A DNA stretch of 64,000 nucleotides from Aureispira sp. CCB-QB1 (GTDB taxonomy: Bacteria; Bacteroidota; Bacteroidia; Chitinophagales; Saprospiraceae): assembly GCF_000724545.1 (NCBI RefSeq), contig NZ_JHBV01000038.1:1-64000 (forward strand), written 5' to 3'. The notes under the pieces were generated by a model. It ran no database searches. It was not told where the DNA came from and worked only from the letters and a program-made list of their open reading frames with translations. The position numbers and the translations under genes were made by a program. Below, one piece after another: positions 44,053 to 54,471 of this stretch (the first letter of the stretch is position 1; the number at the start of each line of letters is the position of its first letter).

Positions 44053-47000
44053 TTACAATACCAAACCTCCTGCCCAAGCATCTAGTAGGGTTTCTGTTGG
44101 TAAATCAATCAAGTTATTATTATTAGAAGTAATGTTAATTGTCTTTTCAGCGGTTACTTTTCCTAAGTAGTAAGCCTTGTCGCCCAAAATAGCCTCAAAT
44201 GCCGCTTTATTCTCTGGACGAATAGACACTACAAAACGAGAATGTGATTCAGAAAATAGTTTTACCAAATCTGTCCAATCACCTAAAGCATCCAAATTAG
44301 CTTCCAATCCAAACTCGCCTCCAAAAGCCGACTCTACCAAAGCAACTGCTAGTCCACCATCGGATAAATCATGACTTGATTCAATTAGGTTAGCCGCATT
44401 CGCTTTCATAACATTTAAGTACAGTTCTTTAGCCGCTTCTTTGCGTACTTTAGGTACATTTGCCCCTAGCTCGTTGTACAAGCTATAAAACTCTGAAGCA
44501 CCTAATTCATCATAAGTTGTTCCCAATTGATAAACTAAATCTCCTGCTGCTTTGAAGTTCGACGTAACTGTTTTTCTAACATCGTCTACCTTCGCTGTCA
44601 TTGAGTACAAGATTGTTGGCGGTACCGATATTTTAACACCATCTGCTTTGAAGTCATTTTTCATACTATCTTTGCCCGATGTTAGAGGAATATCGAAATA
44701 AGTTGCCATATCATTCAATGCTTCACACATCTGAACCAATTTAGCCAATTTCAATTTTCCATCTGGATTACTGACTTCGTGATACTCTGAATCAGGTACA
44801 CAGAAATTGTCGTTTACCGACCAAAAAATACCATCATCCGACTTTGTATTTGGCAAACTTCCTCCTGCTGAAATAATTTGACGCACGGCTTCATCAAAAG
44901 CCCCTGCCGACATTTCATAAGCATCAATATCGCCGTATCTAGGCAAAATTCCGTTAGAAACAGCCACCCCTTCAAAGCTATTGAACCCAAAACGCATAAT
45001 TGCAGCATCTTGTGGTGCTTTTCCTTTGGGTCCCATCAACGGTTTGATAATTGTTTTACCTTTTACCTCATGATCGTACTGACGAATAATAGACTCTCTA
45101 GAGCATATATTTAGACTTCCCATTAATTGAACCAATACCTCATTATAATTCTCTATCGTTGGCAAAGTTGGTTCTTTTAAAGAAGGCTTATCCCATTGTG
45201 CATACATCACTTTTTGAGGATCACCTTCATGTAGGAATTCCATATCCAAATAAGCTACTTTATTATCATTGTAGCGAATATCCAAATAACCATTGTCTGT
45301 AAACACTCCAATGTCGGTCAATTCCACCTCCATTGCTTTGGCCATTTCAAACAAAGGCGCTACTTTATCCTCCTCAATAACCAATGACATTCGCTCTTGA
45401 GATTCCGAAACAAAAATCTCCCAAGGTTTTAATCCTGCATATTTTAAAGGCACTTTTTCTAGGTGTACAATAGCTCCTCCAGAAATAGTTGCTAATTCAC
45501 CAATAGAAGAAGACAAACCACCAGCACCATTGTCGGTACTACACTTCACCAATCCTTCCAAACAAGCTTTTACTAAAAAGTCTGCTACTTTTTTCTGTGT
45601 AATTGGACTTCCAATTTGAACTGCGGAAGATGGAGAATGCTCATCAATTTCTATAGAAGAAAACGTTGCACCATGAATACCATCTTTCCCCACACGTCCA
45701 CCTGCAACAATAATTCTATCTCCAGCATCAATTGGTTTCTCCCAAGATGGTTTTCCTTTGTAGTCGTAAGGCATTAAAGCACCTGTTCCACAATAAACCA
45801 AAGGTTTACCACTATAACGATCGTCAAAAACAACCGAGCCATTTACGGTTGGAACCCCAGATTTGTTCCCGCCATCTTCAATTCCAGACACCACTCCTTC
45901 CATAATTTGGCGAGGGTGTAATTGCCCCGTCAACAAAGGTTTGTCATAATCTGGATTACCAAAACAAAGTACATTGGTATTAAACAATAACTTTGCACCA
46001 CCTACTCCTGTACCTAAGGGGTCACGATTATTACCCAATATACCAGTAATAGCCCCTCCGTAAGGATCTAAGGCAGATGGAGAATTGTGCGTTTCTACTT
46101 TCCAAACAAACAGCTGATCTTTGGTTGCTTTAACCACTCCAGCATTGTCAGAAAACACCTTCACCAACCACTTATTGTTGTTTGCTTCTAGACTTTCTTG
46201 AACCGTAGATGTTGTTCCTTTGATATACGTTTTAAATAGAGAATTGATGGTTTTCTCTTCTCCCGTTTCTGTATTTTTATAATGAATGGCAGCATTAAAC
46301 TCCTTGTGTTTGCAGTGTTCTGACCAAGTCTGCCCCAGTATTTCCAACTCACAATCGGTAGGGTCTATTGGCAAACCTACTGCTTGACGTGCTTCTTTTG
46401 TCTTGTCATTATTATAATAACCAACAATGGCTTTCATCTCGGCTAAATTCAGAGCCAACACCTTTTCTTTCGACAATTGTACCAAATCCTCATCACTTAG
46501 ATTCAAGTTAACAATCTCTGTCGTAGCATCCGTTGTCATTTTCACTTCAGGCACATAAGGTTTGAAACTCAATGTTCCCGTTTCGTCTTGATAAGCATAG
46601 GTAAAGTGATTGATCAAAGGATTTCCCAACAAGCGTTTGGCAATCAATTTCAACTCTCCTTCCAAAAGCTTTTCCTCAAAGTAATACACTACTTGCGTAA
46701 AAATTTGCTGTGTATTTACATCCGCTTCTATATTAAAGAAATCTACCCATGCCATTTGAGCAGACATCCCTTCATCATCAGTTACCCCTGGCAATTGAGC
46801 AATCGCAATACAAGATTGATAATCTGTCGGTGCATACAACTCATTAACCAAAATTTCATCTGTTACAACATCTTTAATACAACGAGTGGCATAGTCGTGT
46901 AGTTCGGCTGAACTTGCATTGTAGTTGATTGAAAAAAGCTTCGCGCTTTTTACCTTTCCTGTTGTAATCCCTAATTGTTTTAGGCATTTCTCTTCAACCT

Positions 47001-47058
47001 TTTTGCCTTTTACATCAACGATGTGTGGTTTCAATAAAACTTGAATAGAAGCAGTCAT
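44053..47058 (-). CDS. purL: FGAM synthase synthetase subunit with N-terminal PurS-like region
   Basis: 1001 residues, compared with about 740 for small PurL. The first 165 residues appear to be two PurS-like units (SIQVLLKPHIVDVKGKKVEE and SCIAIAQLPGVTDDEGMSAQ). Then come the linker and two AIR-synthase-like halves, with LGQTWSEHCKHKEFNAAIHY, KVETHNSPSALDPYGGA and SHDLSDGGLAVALVE. PurL plus PurQ (1001+278) approximates the about 1295 residues of the single-chain E. coli-type enzyme, so this looks like that enzyme split in two. It makes FGAM from FGAR, ATP and ammonia, step 4. Confidence 0.95.
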   Translation of the reverse strand: MTASIQVLLKPHIVDVKGKKVEEKCLKQLGITTGKVKSAKLFSINYNASSAELHDYATRCIKDVVTDEILVNELYAPTDYQSCIAIAQLPGVTDDEGMSAQMAWVDFFNIEADVNTQQIFTQVVYYFEEKLLEGELKLIAKRLLGNPLINHFTYAYQDETGTLSFKPYVPEVKMTTDATTEIVNLNLSDEDLVQLSKEKVLALNLAEMKAIVGYYNNDKTKEARQAVGLPIDPTDCELEILGQTWSEHCKHKEFNAAIHYKNTETGEEKTINSLFKTYIKGTTSTVQESLEANNNKWLVKVFSDNAGVVKATKDQLFVWKVETHNSPSALDPYGGAITGILGNNRDPLGTGVGGAKLLFNTNVLCFGNPDYDKPLLTGQLHPRQIMEGVVSGIEDGGNKSGVPTVNGSVVFDDRYSGKPLVYCGTGALMPYDYKGKPSWEKPIDAGDRIIVAGGRVGKDGIHGATFSSIEIDEHSPSSAVQIGSPITQKKVADFLVKACLEGLVKCSTDNGAGGLSSSIGELATISGGAIVHLEKVPLKYAGLKPWEIFVSESQERMSLVIEEDKVAPLFEMAKAMEVELTDIGVFTDNGYLDIRYNDNKVAYLDMEFLHEGDPQKVMYAQWDKPSLKEPTLPTIENYNEVLVQLMGSLNICSRESIIRQYDHEVKGKTIIKPLMGPKGKAPQDAAIMRFGFNSFEGVAVSNGILPRYGDIDAYEMSAGAFDEAVRQIISAGGSLPNTKSDDGIFWSVNDNFCVPDSEYHEVSNPDGKLKLAKLVQMCEALNDMATYFDIPLTSGKDSMKNDFKADGVKISVPPTILYSMTAKVDDVRKTVTSNFKAAGDLVYQLGTTYDELGASEFYSLYNELGANVPKVRKEAAKELYLNVMKANAANLIESSHDLSDGGLAVALVESAFGGEFGLEANLDALGDWTDLVKLFSESHSRFVVSIRPENKAAFEAILGDKAYYLGKVTAEKTINITSNNNNLIDLPTETLLDAWAGGLVL

Positions 47059-47083
47059 TATTTATGTTCTGTTATTAAGTTAA

Positions 47084-47141
47084 TACTTCGTGGATTTTAG
47101 CTAAAAAACTAAAAACATCTTTGCATTAGTTTGACGAAGTA
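47084..47141. repeat. TACTTCGT palindrome upstream of purL
   Basis: TACTTCGT (47084-47091) and ACGAAGTA (47134-47141) enclose a 42-base loop, starting 26 bases upstream of the purL ATG. The same arm pair sits inside the nested palindrome upstream of purB. The core TACTTCGTGG also occurs in the dispersed repeat family. Confidence 0.55.
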
Positions 47142-47346
47142 ATGATTAAGTCTAACAATTACTTTGGTGCTCATAAACATGCATTTAGAACATTTATATT
47201 TCAACAAAGCAATTTATTAAGTGATTATGATTATCTATATAATTTTCTTATTCTTTGACAATTATCAATGAGGAACTATCCTATCTATCCAACAATCTAT
47301 GTATTGCAAACATGATGTAACCTATTGCTACAACTACTTCAAAGCA

Positions 47347-48429
47347 TTACGAATGTTTATAAACCACACAATTGGCGTGCATTCCTGCTCCTACAGATGC
47401 AAAAACAACAATATCACCTTTGTTGATTGTCTGACCATCCATAACACCTTTCATAATAAGGTCTAAGACAGTTGGCACCGTAGCAGCAGAGCTATTGCCC
47501 AACTTGTGCACCACCAATGGCATCATTTCTTCAGGATAATCCGAATAGCCATTTAGCTCATACAAACGCTTCAAAATAATCTTATTCATTTTCATATTCG
47601 CTTGATGCATGACAAATTTGTCTACATCTTCCAACTTCAATCCAGCTTTTGCCAAGCATTCATTCATAGCAGCAGGCACTTTGGTGACGGCATAACGGAA
47701 AACACCTTTTCCGTACATACGAATGTATTGTCCTTCTGTTTCTGGACGTAGAGAGTCTCCCATTTTCAAATAATCCGCCTCTCCCACACAATCAGAAACT
47801 GTCACATGAGACAAAATTCCTGTTGGTTCTTCGTCTTCTTCATATTCAACAGCCTCTAATATAGCGGCACCCCCTCCATCAGCAAACAACATCCCATCAA
47901 TATCGTGCGGGTCGGTCATTCTAGAAACGGTATCCGCTCCAACAACCATAACGCGTTTTACATCACCTGATTTGATATAGTAATTGGCTTGAATAAATGC
48001 TTGCACCCAACTAGGGCATCCAAACAAAATATCATATGCCACACAATTCGGATTTTTGATCCCTAATTTTTGTTTTACTTTAGCGGCTAAGTTTGGTAAT
48101 AAATCGGATTGAATCGTTCCGTAATTTACATCACCAAAGTTATGTGCCACAATAATATATTCTAGCGTTTCAGGATCTATTCCTGAAGATTCTATAGCCA
48201 ATTTAGCCGCCTGAGTTCCCAAATCAGATGCCTTCACTCCTTTCTCTGCTACTCGACGCTCTACAATACCTGCCACTTCTTCAAACTTAGCGGTAATTGC
48301 CTCGTTTGTTTTAGTCATTCGTTCGTGGTCTTTATTAAAAAACGTATTGTTCCAAAAAGCATTATTTGCTTTTTTTATTTTTGGTAATACCGATCCACTC
48401 CCTATAATTCTTGAACTATATCTTTTCAT
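47347..48429 (-). CDS. Beta-ketoacyl-ACP synthase III (FabH)-like
   Basis: 360 residues, a little longer than the usual 315-335. The thiolase-fold catalytic triad is visible: Cys in DILFGCPSWVQAF, His in VMHQANMKMNK, and Asn in HKLGNSSAATVPTVL. It could start fatty-acid chains from acetyl-CoA or make other beta-keto products. The N-terminal 90 residues (RMTKTNEAITAKFEEVAGIVE) are typical of Bacteroidota homologues. It sits inside the purine cluster, between purL and purM, without an obvious pathway link. Confidence 0.85.
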   Translation of the reverse strand: MKRYSSRIIGSGSVLPKIKKANNAFWNNTFFNKDHERMTKTNEAITAKFEEVAGIVERRVAEKGVKASDLGTQAAKLAIESSGIDPETLEYIIVAHNFGDVNYGTIQSDLLPNLAAKVKQKLGIKNPNCVAYDILFGCPSWVQAFIQANYYIKSGDVKRVMVVGADTVSRMTDPHDIDGMLFADGGGAAILEAVEYEEDEEPTGILSHVTVSDCVGEADYLKMGDSLRPETEGQYIRMYGKGVFRYAVTKVPAAMNECLAKAGLKLEDVDKFVMHQANMKMNKIILKRLYELNGYSDYPEEMMPLVVHKLGNSSAATVPTVLDLIMKGVMDGQTINKGDIVVFASVGAGMHANCVVYKHS

Positions 48430-49110
48430 GAAATTTTTTTTATTGTCTTACTTAATGTGATTGATGATAATGATTTGGTTACTCTTTGTAAGACGTTTAA
48501 ATTCACGCTTACCACTACAAATTGTATTATAATACAATAATTTCGTTAAGAGCAAACAGCTACAAAATCACATTTATCCTCCTAAAAAACACTTTAAAGA
48601 GAGATCAAATTCATTAAGTATTGTTTTCAGAAACCATCCTCCAACATTGCTTCAAATAGCTTCTATTAAAAAATGTTCTACTAAAATACACACTACTTCT
48701 AGTCTGTTTCTTCTTTGGGATTTTGAGTAGATTTTAAATTGCAAATATACTATTTTAAACAAAAGATAGGGTTCCTTATTTGGGATAAAAAAAGGTTCCT
48801 TTTATCTATTCAAGTAGATCAAAATAGTGCTTGGTGTTTTTTACTGTTGCTAGAAACCTCAGAGTTAACAAAGCAAAACAGCAGAAATCATTGGCTATTA
48901 AATTAACAATTAGCTTTTTAAATACTGGAGAAGCAAATTTTGTTAACAATCAACAAAACTAGCAACCTATTTCTTTATAATACCTACTAATTGTTCGTTT
49001 AAAGCGATTTCGTCACAAAGCATGGATTCAACAACTTAATTATTTTTCAATAAATCATGATATCGTTAAAGAAAAAAGACTGTCTTTCGCAGACAGTCTT
49101 CTTCATTATT
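48430..49110. other. 680-base intergenic region
   Basis: Upstream of the FabH-like gene. It contains TATATTTG on the minus strand at 48749-48742 (a possible -7 box), two direct GGTTCCTT copies (48770-48777 and 48794-48801), and the purM terminator near 49076-49100. No coding frame is convincing. Confidence 0.45.
49072..49100 (-). terminator. Intrinsic terminator of purM
   Basis: A perfect 10-bp stem (49100-49091 with 49085-49076), a 5-base loop, and a T run on the minus strand. It lies 11 bases past the stop codon. Confidence 0.92.
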
Positions 49111-50190
49111 TTAGTACGTTCCTTCTAGTTCAGCGCTTGCTGTTTTCAGCGTAATCCTACGCTCTGCCGTAATTGTTCCAGCTATCTGTGCTTGATAACC
49201 TTGTTCTTTCGTTATCTCTAGGATTTTATCTACTTGACTTTCTTCGGCTACAACCAACATTCCGTTGCCCATATTCCAGTATAAATAAGCATCCTCAGCC
49301 GCTACATTTCCTAAGTCCATCAAGCGTTTCATAACAGGCAAAGGCTCAAACAAGTTGTCCAAGTCTGCCCCTACTCCATTCGCTTTTAGTACACGCTGAA
49401 AGTTATCAATAATACCTCCACCAGTAATATGTGCGACACCAGACAATGCTACGCCCGCCTTAATCATTTTGGTAATAACAGGGGTAAAAATCAAAGAAGG
49501 TGTCAATAAAGCTTCGCCCCAAGTAGTCTCGCCTTCGTATATTTCATTGTGCCAAGCATCTCCAAAGCTAGCTTGCATAATTCTGCGAATCAATGAAAAA
49601 CCATTGCTGCGAAATCCTCGCCCTTTTAAAGCAATCACTTTATCCCCTGCTTGAACAGCAGTACCATCAAAGGGTTTTTCTAATTCTTCTGGTAAAATAC
49701 CGATTGCCGTAGAGCACCAATTGAAATGCATTCCGTCACCATATCCACCAATGCGATTTCCCAATTCAGCAATTTCACCACCAGAAATACTCATGCCACA
49801 AAAGTCACAAGCTTCTGTTAGTCCCTTCATCAAGCTATTAATGGTTGCTCGGTCTAACTGATCGACATCTATGATGTTGGAAATATTCGTAGGTTCAAAA
49901 CCTGCCGTTGCTAGATCGTCTGCTACCATTGCTACTAAATCAAAGCCTAAGGTATCGTAAATACCCGTACGTTCTGCCAGCTCTATCTTGGTACCAATAC
50001 CATCGGAAGCAATTCCGATGCGTTGATTGCCAAATTGAAGCATATTAGAGAAAACGCCGTCAACTTTTAGTGCGGCAGCACCTGCCTTATTGGTTCTATT
50101 GGAGAAGGTCTTTTTAGCCCAGCCGAATGCATCTTTGGAACAAAGATTTCCAAGGTCGATATCTAGGCCACTTTTCTTTTGATTGGACAT
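49111..50190 (-). CDS. purM: Phosphoribosylformylglycinamidine cyclo-ligase (AIR synthase)
   Basis: 359 residues. PurM motifs include GIASDGIGTKIELAERTG, LVAMVADDLATAGFEPT, the MSISGGEIAELG loop, and VAHITGGGIIDNFQRVL. It closes the imidazole ring, step 5. A good promoter lies upstream and a perfect terminator downstream, so it is its own transcription unit apart from the rest of the purine cluster. Confidence 0.95.
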   Translation of the reverse strand: MSNQKKSGLDIDLGNLCSKDAFGWAKKTFSNRTNKAGAAALKVDGVFSNMLQFGNQRIGIASDGIGTKIELAERTGIYDTLGFDLVAMVADDLATAGFEPTNISNIIDVDQLDRATINSLMKGLTEACDFCGMSISGGEIAELGNRIGGYGDGMHFNWCSTAIGILPEELEKPFDGTAVQAGDKVIALKGRGFRSNGFSLIRRIMQASFGDAWHNEIYEGETTWGEALLTPSLIFTPVITKMIKAGVALSGVAHITGGGIIDNFQRVLKANGVGADLDNLFEPLPVMKRLMDLGNVAAEDAYLYWNMGNGMLVVAEESQVDKILEITKEQGYQAQIAGTITAERRITLKTASAELEGTY

Positions 50191-50275
50191 TTGTTAATGT
50201 TGTGAAAAGAAATGAAATGGTTTAAATTTATAGGCTCTGCCTAACTCTTTTTTTCTCTCCCTCTGAATTAAAGTG

Positions 50276-50305
50276 CAAAGGTAGCATTTTTATATCTAAA
50301 ACAAA
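50276..50305 (-). promoter_or_regulatory. Promoter of purM
   Basis: On the minus strand TTTG (50305-50302), 18 bases, then TACCTTTG (50283-50276). Both boxes match the Bacteroidota consensus. Confidence 0.65.
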
Positions 50306-50488
50306 TAATCGTTACCGAAAAATAATCCTCCAATTCATCAAAAGGAATAAAAAGCAGAAAAACAAACACATAAAACACTAAAAAGCAAACACATAAAACC
50401 ACTCAACCTTTTCCTTAGTCTATTAAATTTATTAAATTAATATTAATTTTAAGACTTTAATTGTTTTTTATAACCACTTTAAATCGCG

Positions 50489-50496
50489 TATATTTG
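50489..50496 (+). promoter_or_regulatory. -7 promoter box of guaB
   Basis: TATATTTG is an exact TAnnTTTG match 63 bases before the ATG. A TTG occurs 25 bases upstream, somewhat farther than ideal. Confidence 0.5.
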
Positions 50497-50550
50497 GGAT
50501 TAACAAAATAACAATGTAGATTTGCTCGCAATTTTTTCCAAACCACTTAA

Positions 50551-52023
<1,473 letters not shown>

Positions 52024-52130
52024 AGTTGATCTAAGTATGCTGTGTTATAGGTTTTAAAAAGCAAATGTTCCTTTATTCATCATCTTAAACTTGTTAATTT
52101 TCAACAGGTCATTGTCATAATTATAAAAAA

Positions 52131-53672
52131 ATGAATAACCACGAGTTAATTCTAGTATTAGATTTTGGAGGTCAGTACAATCAATTGATTGCTAGACGTG
52201 TCCGAGAATCAAAAGTATATTGTGAAGTTTTACCTCACAATGCTGATTTAGCTACTATTACAGCTAAAAACCCAAAGGGAATTATTTTTACAGGTGGTCC
52301 TAGCATTGCTTACGAAGAAAATGCACCGTCTGTTGATCCTAAGATATTTGAGCTAGGCATTCCAATTTTAGGAATATGTTATGGTGCTCAATTAACTGCC
52401 CATCTTTTAGGAGGAACGCTAGAAGCTGCTCAAAACCGTGAGTATGGGAAAAAGGAACTGGAGGTGGCTGGAGCCCATCCTATCTACAAAGGGGTTCATC
52501 AGAAAACAGTTTGTTGGATGAGTCATACTTATCATGTGACCAAACTACCTAGCGAGGATTACAAAATAATTGCTCAAACAGATCACTGTCCAATTGCTGC
52601 GTTTGCCAACGACAAAGACAAGATTTATGGTTTTCAATATCACCCTGAGGTTGTGCATACCACAGAAGGTAGACAAATGCTAGAGAATTTCTTGTACGAA
52701 ATCTGTGGTTGTCAAGGAGATTGGATCATGAGTAATTTTGTAGAAAACACCATTCAGCAACTAAAAGAAGAAATTGGTGATCGCAAAGTCTTGTGTGCCT
52801 TGTCTGGTGGTGTTGATTCGTCTGTGGCAGCCATGCTAGTGCACAAAGCGGTTGGACATCAATTAACTTGTATCTTTGTGGATAATGGCTTATTGCGTAA
52901 AGATGAAGGTGATTTGGTTGAAAAAGTATTTACAGAACAATTTGATTTAAATTTAATTCGTGTCAATGCACAAGAATTGTTTTTAAGTAAATTAGCTGGT
53001 ATCACCGATCCTGAGACAAAACGTAAAAATATCGGTGAAACATTCATCCGTGTTTTTGAAGCCGAAGCGGATAAACTAGATGGCGTAGAATTGTTGGTAC
53101 AAGGAACAATCTACCCAGATGTTATTGAAAGTGGTAGCGAGCATGCCGCTGTTATCAAAAGTCATCACAATGTAGGAGGTTTACCAGAGGATATGTCTTT
53201 TACTGGTGTTATTGAACCTTTGCGTGACTTGTTTAAAGATGAGGTGCGAGAAGTTGGACGTGAACTAGGTTTACCAGGTCATGTTGTAGATCGTCAACCA
53301 TTCCCTGGTCCAGGTCTCGCTATTCGAGTTATCGGAGACATTACAGAAGAGAAATTGGATATTTTGCGTGAAGCGGATTGGATTTACAGAGAAGAGATTC
53401 GTAAAGCTGGTTTGGCGAAAGAAATTTGGCAATATTTTGCAGTCTTAACAGGAATTAAAACAGTCGGTGTGATGGGAGATGAACGCACCTATAACTATAC
53501 CATCGGATTACGTGGTGTCACAAGTTTGGATGGTATGACTGCTGATTGGGCTAGAATTCCTTATCCTACTTTAGAAGCTATTTCTACTCGTATTGTGAAT
53601 GAAGTACAACATGTCAATCGTATCGTTTATGACATCACGTCTAAACCTCCTGCGACCATCGAGTGGGAGTAA
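52131..53672 (+). CDS. guaA: GMP synthase (glutamine-hydrolysing)
   Basis: 513 residues, normal length. The glutaminase domain (1-195) has the nucleophile in [17 protein letters not shown] and the His of YQFHPEV-type motif [13 protein letters not shown]. The ATP pyrophosphatase P-loop is [17 protein letters not shown]. The C-terminal dimer domain ends in [17 protein letters not shown]. It aminates XMP to GMP. A strong terminator follows. Confidence 0.97.
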   Translation: MNNHELILVLDFGGQYNQLIARRVRESKVYCEVLPHNADLATITAKNPKGIIFTGGPSIAYEENAPSVDPKIFELGIPILGICYGAQLTAHLLGGTLEAAQNREYGKKELEVAGAHPIYKGVHQKTVCWMSHTYHVTKLPSEDYKIIAQTDHCPIAAFANDKDKIYGFQYHPEVVHTTEGRQMLENFLYEICGCQGDWIMSNFVENTIQQLKEEIGDRKVLCALSGGVDSSVAAMLVHKAVGHQLTCIFVDNGLLRKDEGDLVEKVFTEQFDLNLIRVNAQELFLSKLAGITDPETKRKNIGETFIRVFEAEADKLDGVELLVQGTIYPDVIESGSEHAAVIKSHHNVGGLPEDMSFTGVIEPLRDLFKDEVREVGRELGLPGHVVDRQPFPGPGLAIRVIGDITEEKLDILREADWIYREEIRKAGLAKEIWQYFAVLTGIKTVGVMGDERTYNYTIGLRGVTSLDGMTADWARIPYPTLEAISTRIVNEVQHVNRIVYDITSKPPATIEWE

Positions 53673-54107
53673 AAAATAAATTTTAAAGCAAGTTTCGGTC
53701 GAAACTTGCTTTTTTTTTATATGCTTATCACTACAAAATTCCAACCTTTTACCAATTTAGTTGTCATAAGTGTAGTTGCTGCATGTCATCCAATATCCCT
53801 ACTCTTCACACAACAAAGTTTTCTAATTCACCGTTCTATTAAAAACGCTCTTACAAATCTATCTCCTAAAAAGGATAAAACATTCCATCACAAGACAATA
53901 TTATTCATTTGATAGTAGTGGTTTGGGATAAGTAACTTTCTTATTATCATCTTTTAATCAGCCCTTTTACCTAAGATTATCGTCCAACTAAGTTCACTTT
54001 TGTTATTTTTTAATCATAAAGTAATAAAAAGTAAATAATCACCCTCCACTATTCCTTCTCAATTTCTTCCCAATTCTATCTATTTTTTAATGCTTAAAAT
54101 ATATTTT
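53673..54107. other. Intergenic region after guaA
   Basis: 435 bases with the guaA terminator (53686-53719). A 68-codon plus-strand frame begins in the terminator T run; I regard it as chance. Nothing else is supported. Confidence 0.55.
53686..53719 (+). terminator. Intrinsic terminator of guaB-guaA
   Basis: A perfect 13-bp stem (53686-53698 with 53701-53713), a 2-base loop, and a T run to 53719. Confidence 0.95.
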
Positions 54108-54467
54108 ATGAAATATACTTTACTGTACTTTCTTGCCTTTATGCCATGGTTAAGTTGGGGACAAACAACGCTATCCAAAACTCCTATAACAGTCGTTCCC
54201 ACCACAACCTCTACTTCTGAAGCCATACGAACTGTTCCTTCAGATATAGAATTATTAAAAAAAGAACTAGATGGGACGTTTTATGTCGAGACCAACCTAG
54301 CCAATTATCAGGTACTTTATACCCAGAGCTTGCTAGAAACGATAAAAGCTTCCCGAAAAGCAACCGAAATAGTTCGGTTGAATTGGGATAATTATGTTAC
54401 GATTGTCATCTTCCCCCTTAGTCATACTCCTGCTTCTATATCTTCTAACCCAACTAAAAGCGAATAA
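54108..54467 (+). CDS. Small secreted protein of unknown function
   Basis: About 119 residues from the preferred start, which gives the signal peptide MKYTLLYFLAFMPWLSWG, then Q. The mature part is short, with a Thr-rich stretch and a helical stretch (DIELLKKELDGTFYVETN). No family is recognised. It ends four bases before the large T9SS protein gene, so the two are probably co-transcribed and possibly translationally coupled. Confidence 0.6.
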   Translation: MKYTLLYFLAFMPWLSWGQTTLSKTPITVVPTTTSTSEAIRTVPSDIELLKKELDGTFYVETNLANYQVLYTQSLLETIKASRKATEIVRLNWDNYVTIVIFPLSHTPASISSNPTKSE

Positions 54468-54471
54468 TAAT

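Noticed and set aside
48770-48801. Two GGTTCCTT direct repeats upstream of the FabH-like gene
   Set aside because: Only two 8-base copies at 24-base spacing; too little to claim a binding site.
53706-53912. 68-codon plus-strand reading frame after guaA
   Set aside because: It begins inside the terminator T run, has no recognisable motif and no promoter or conserved composition.
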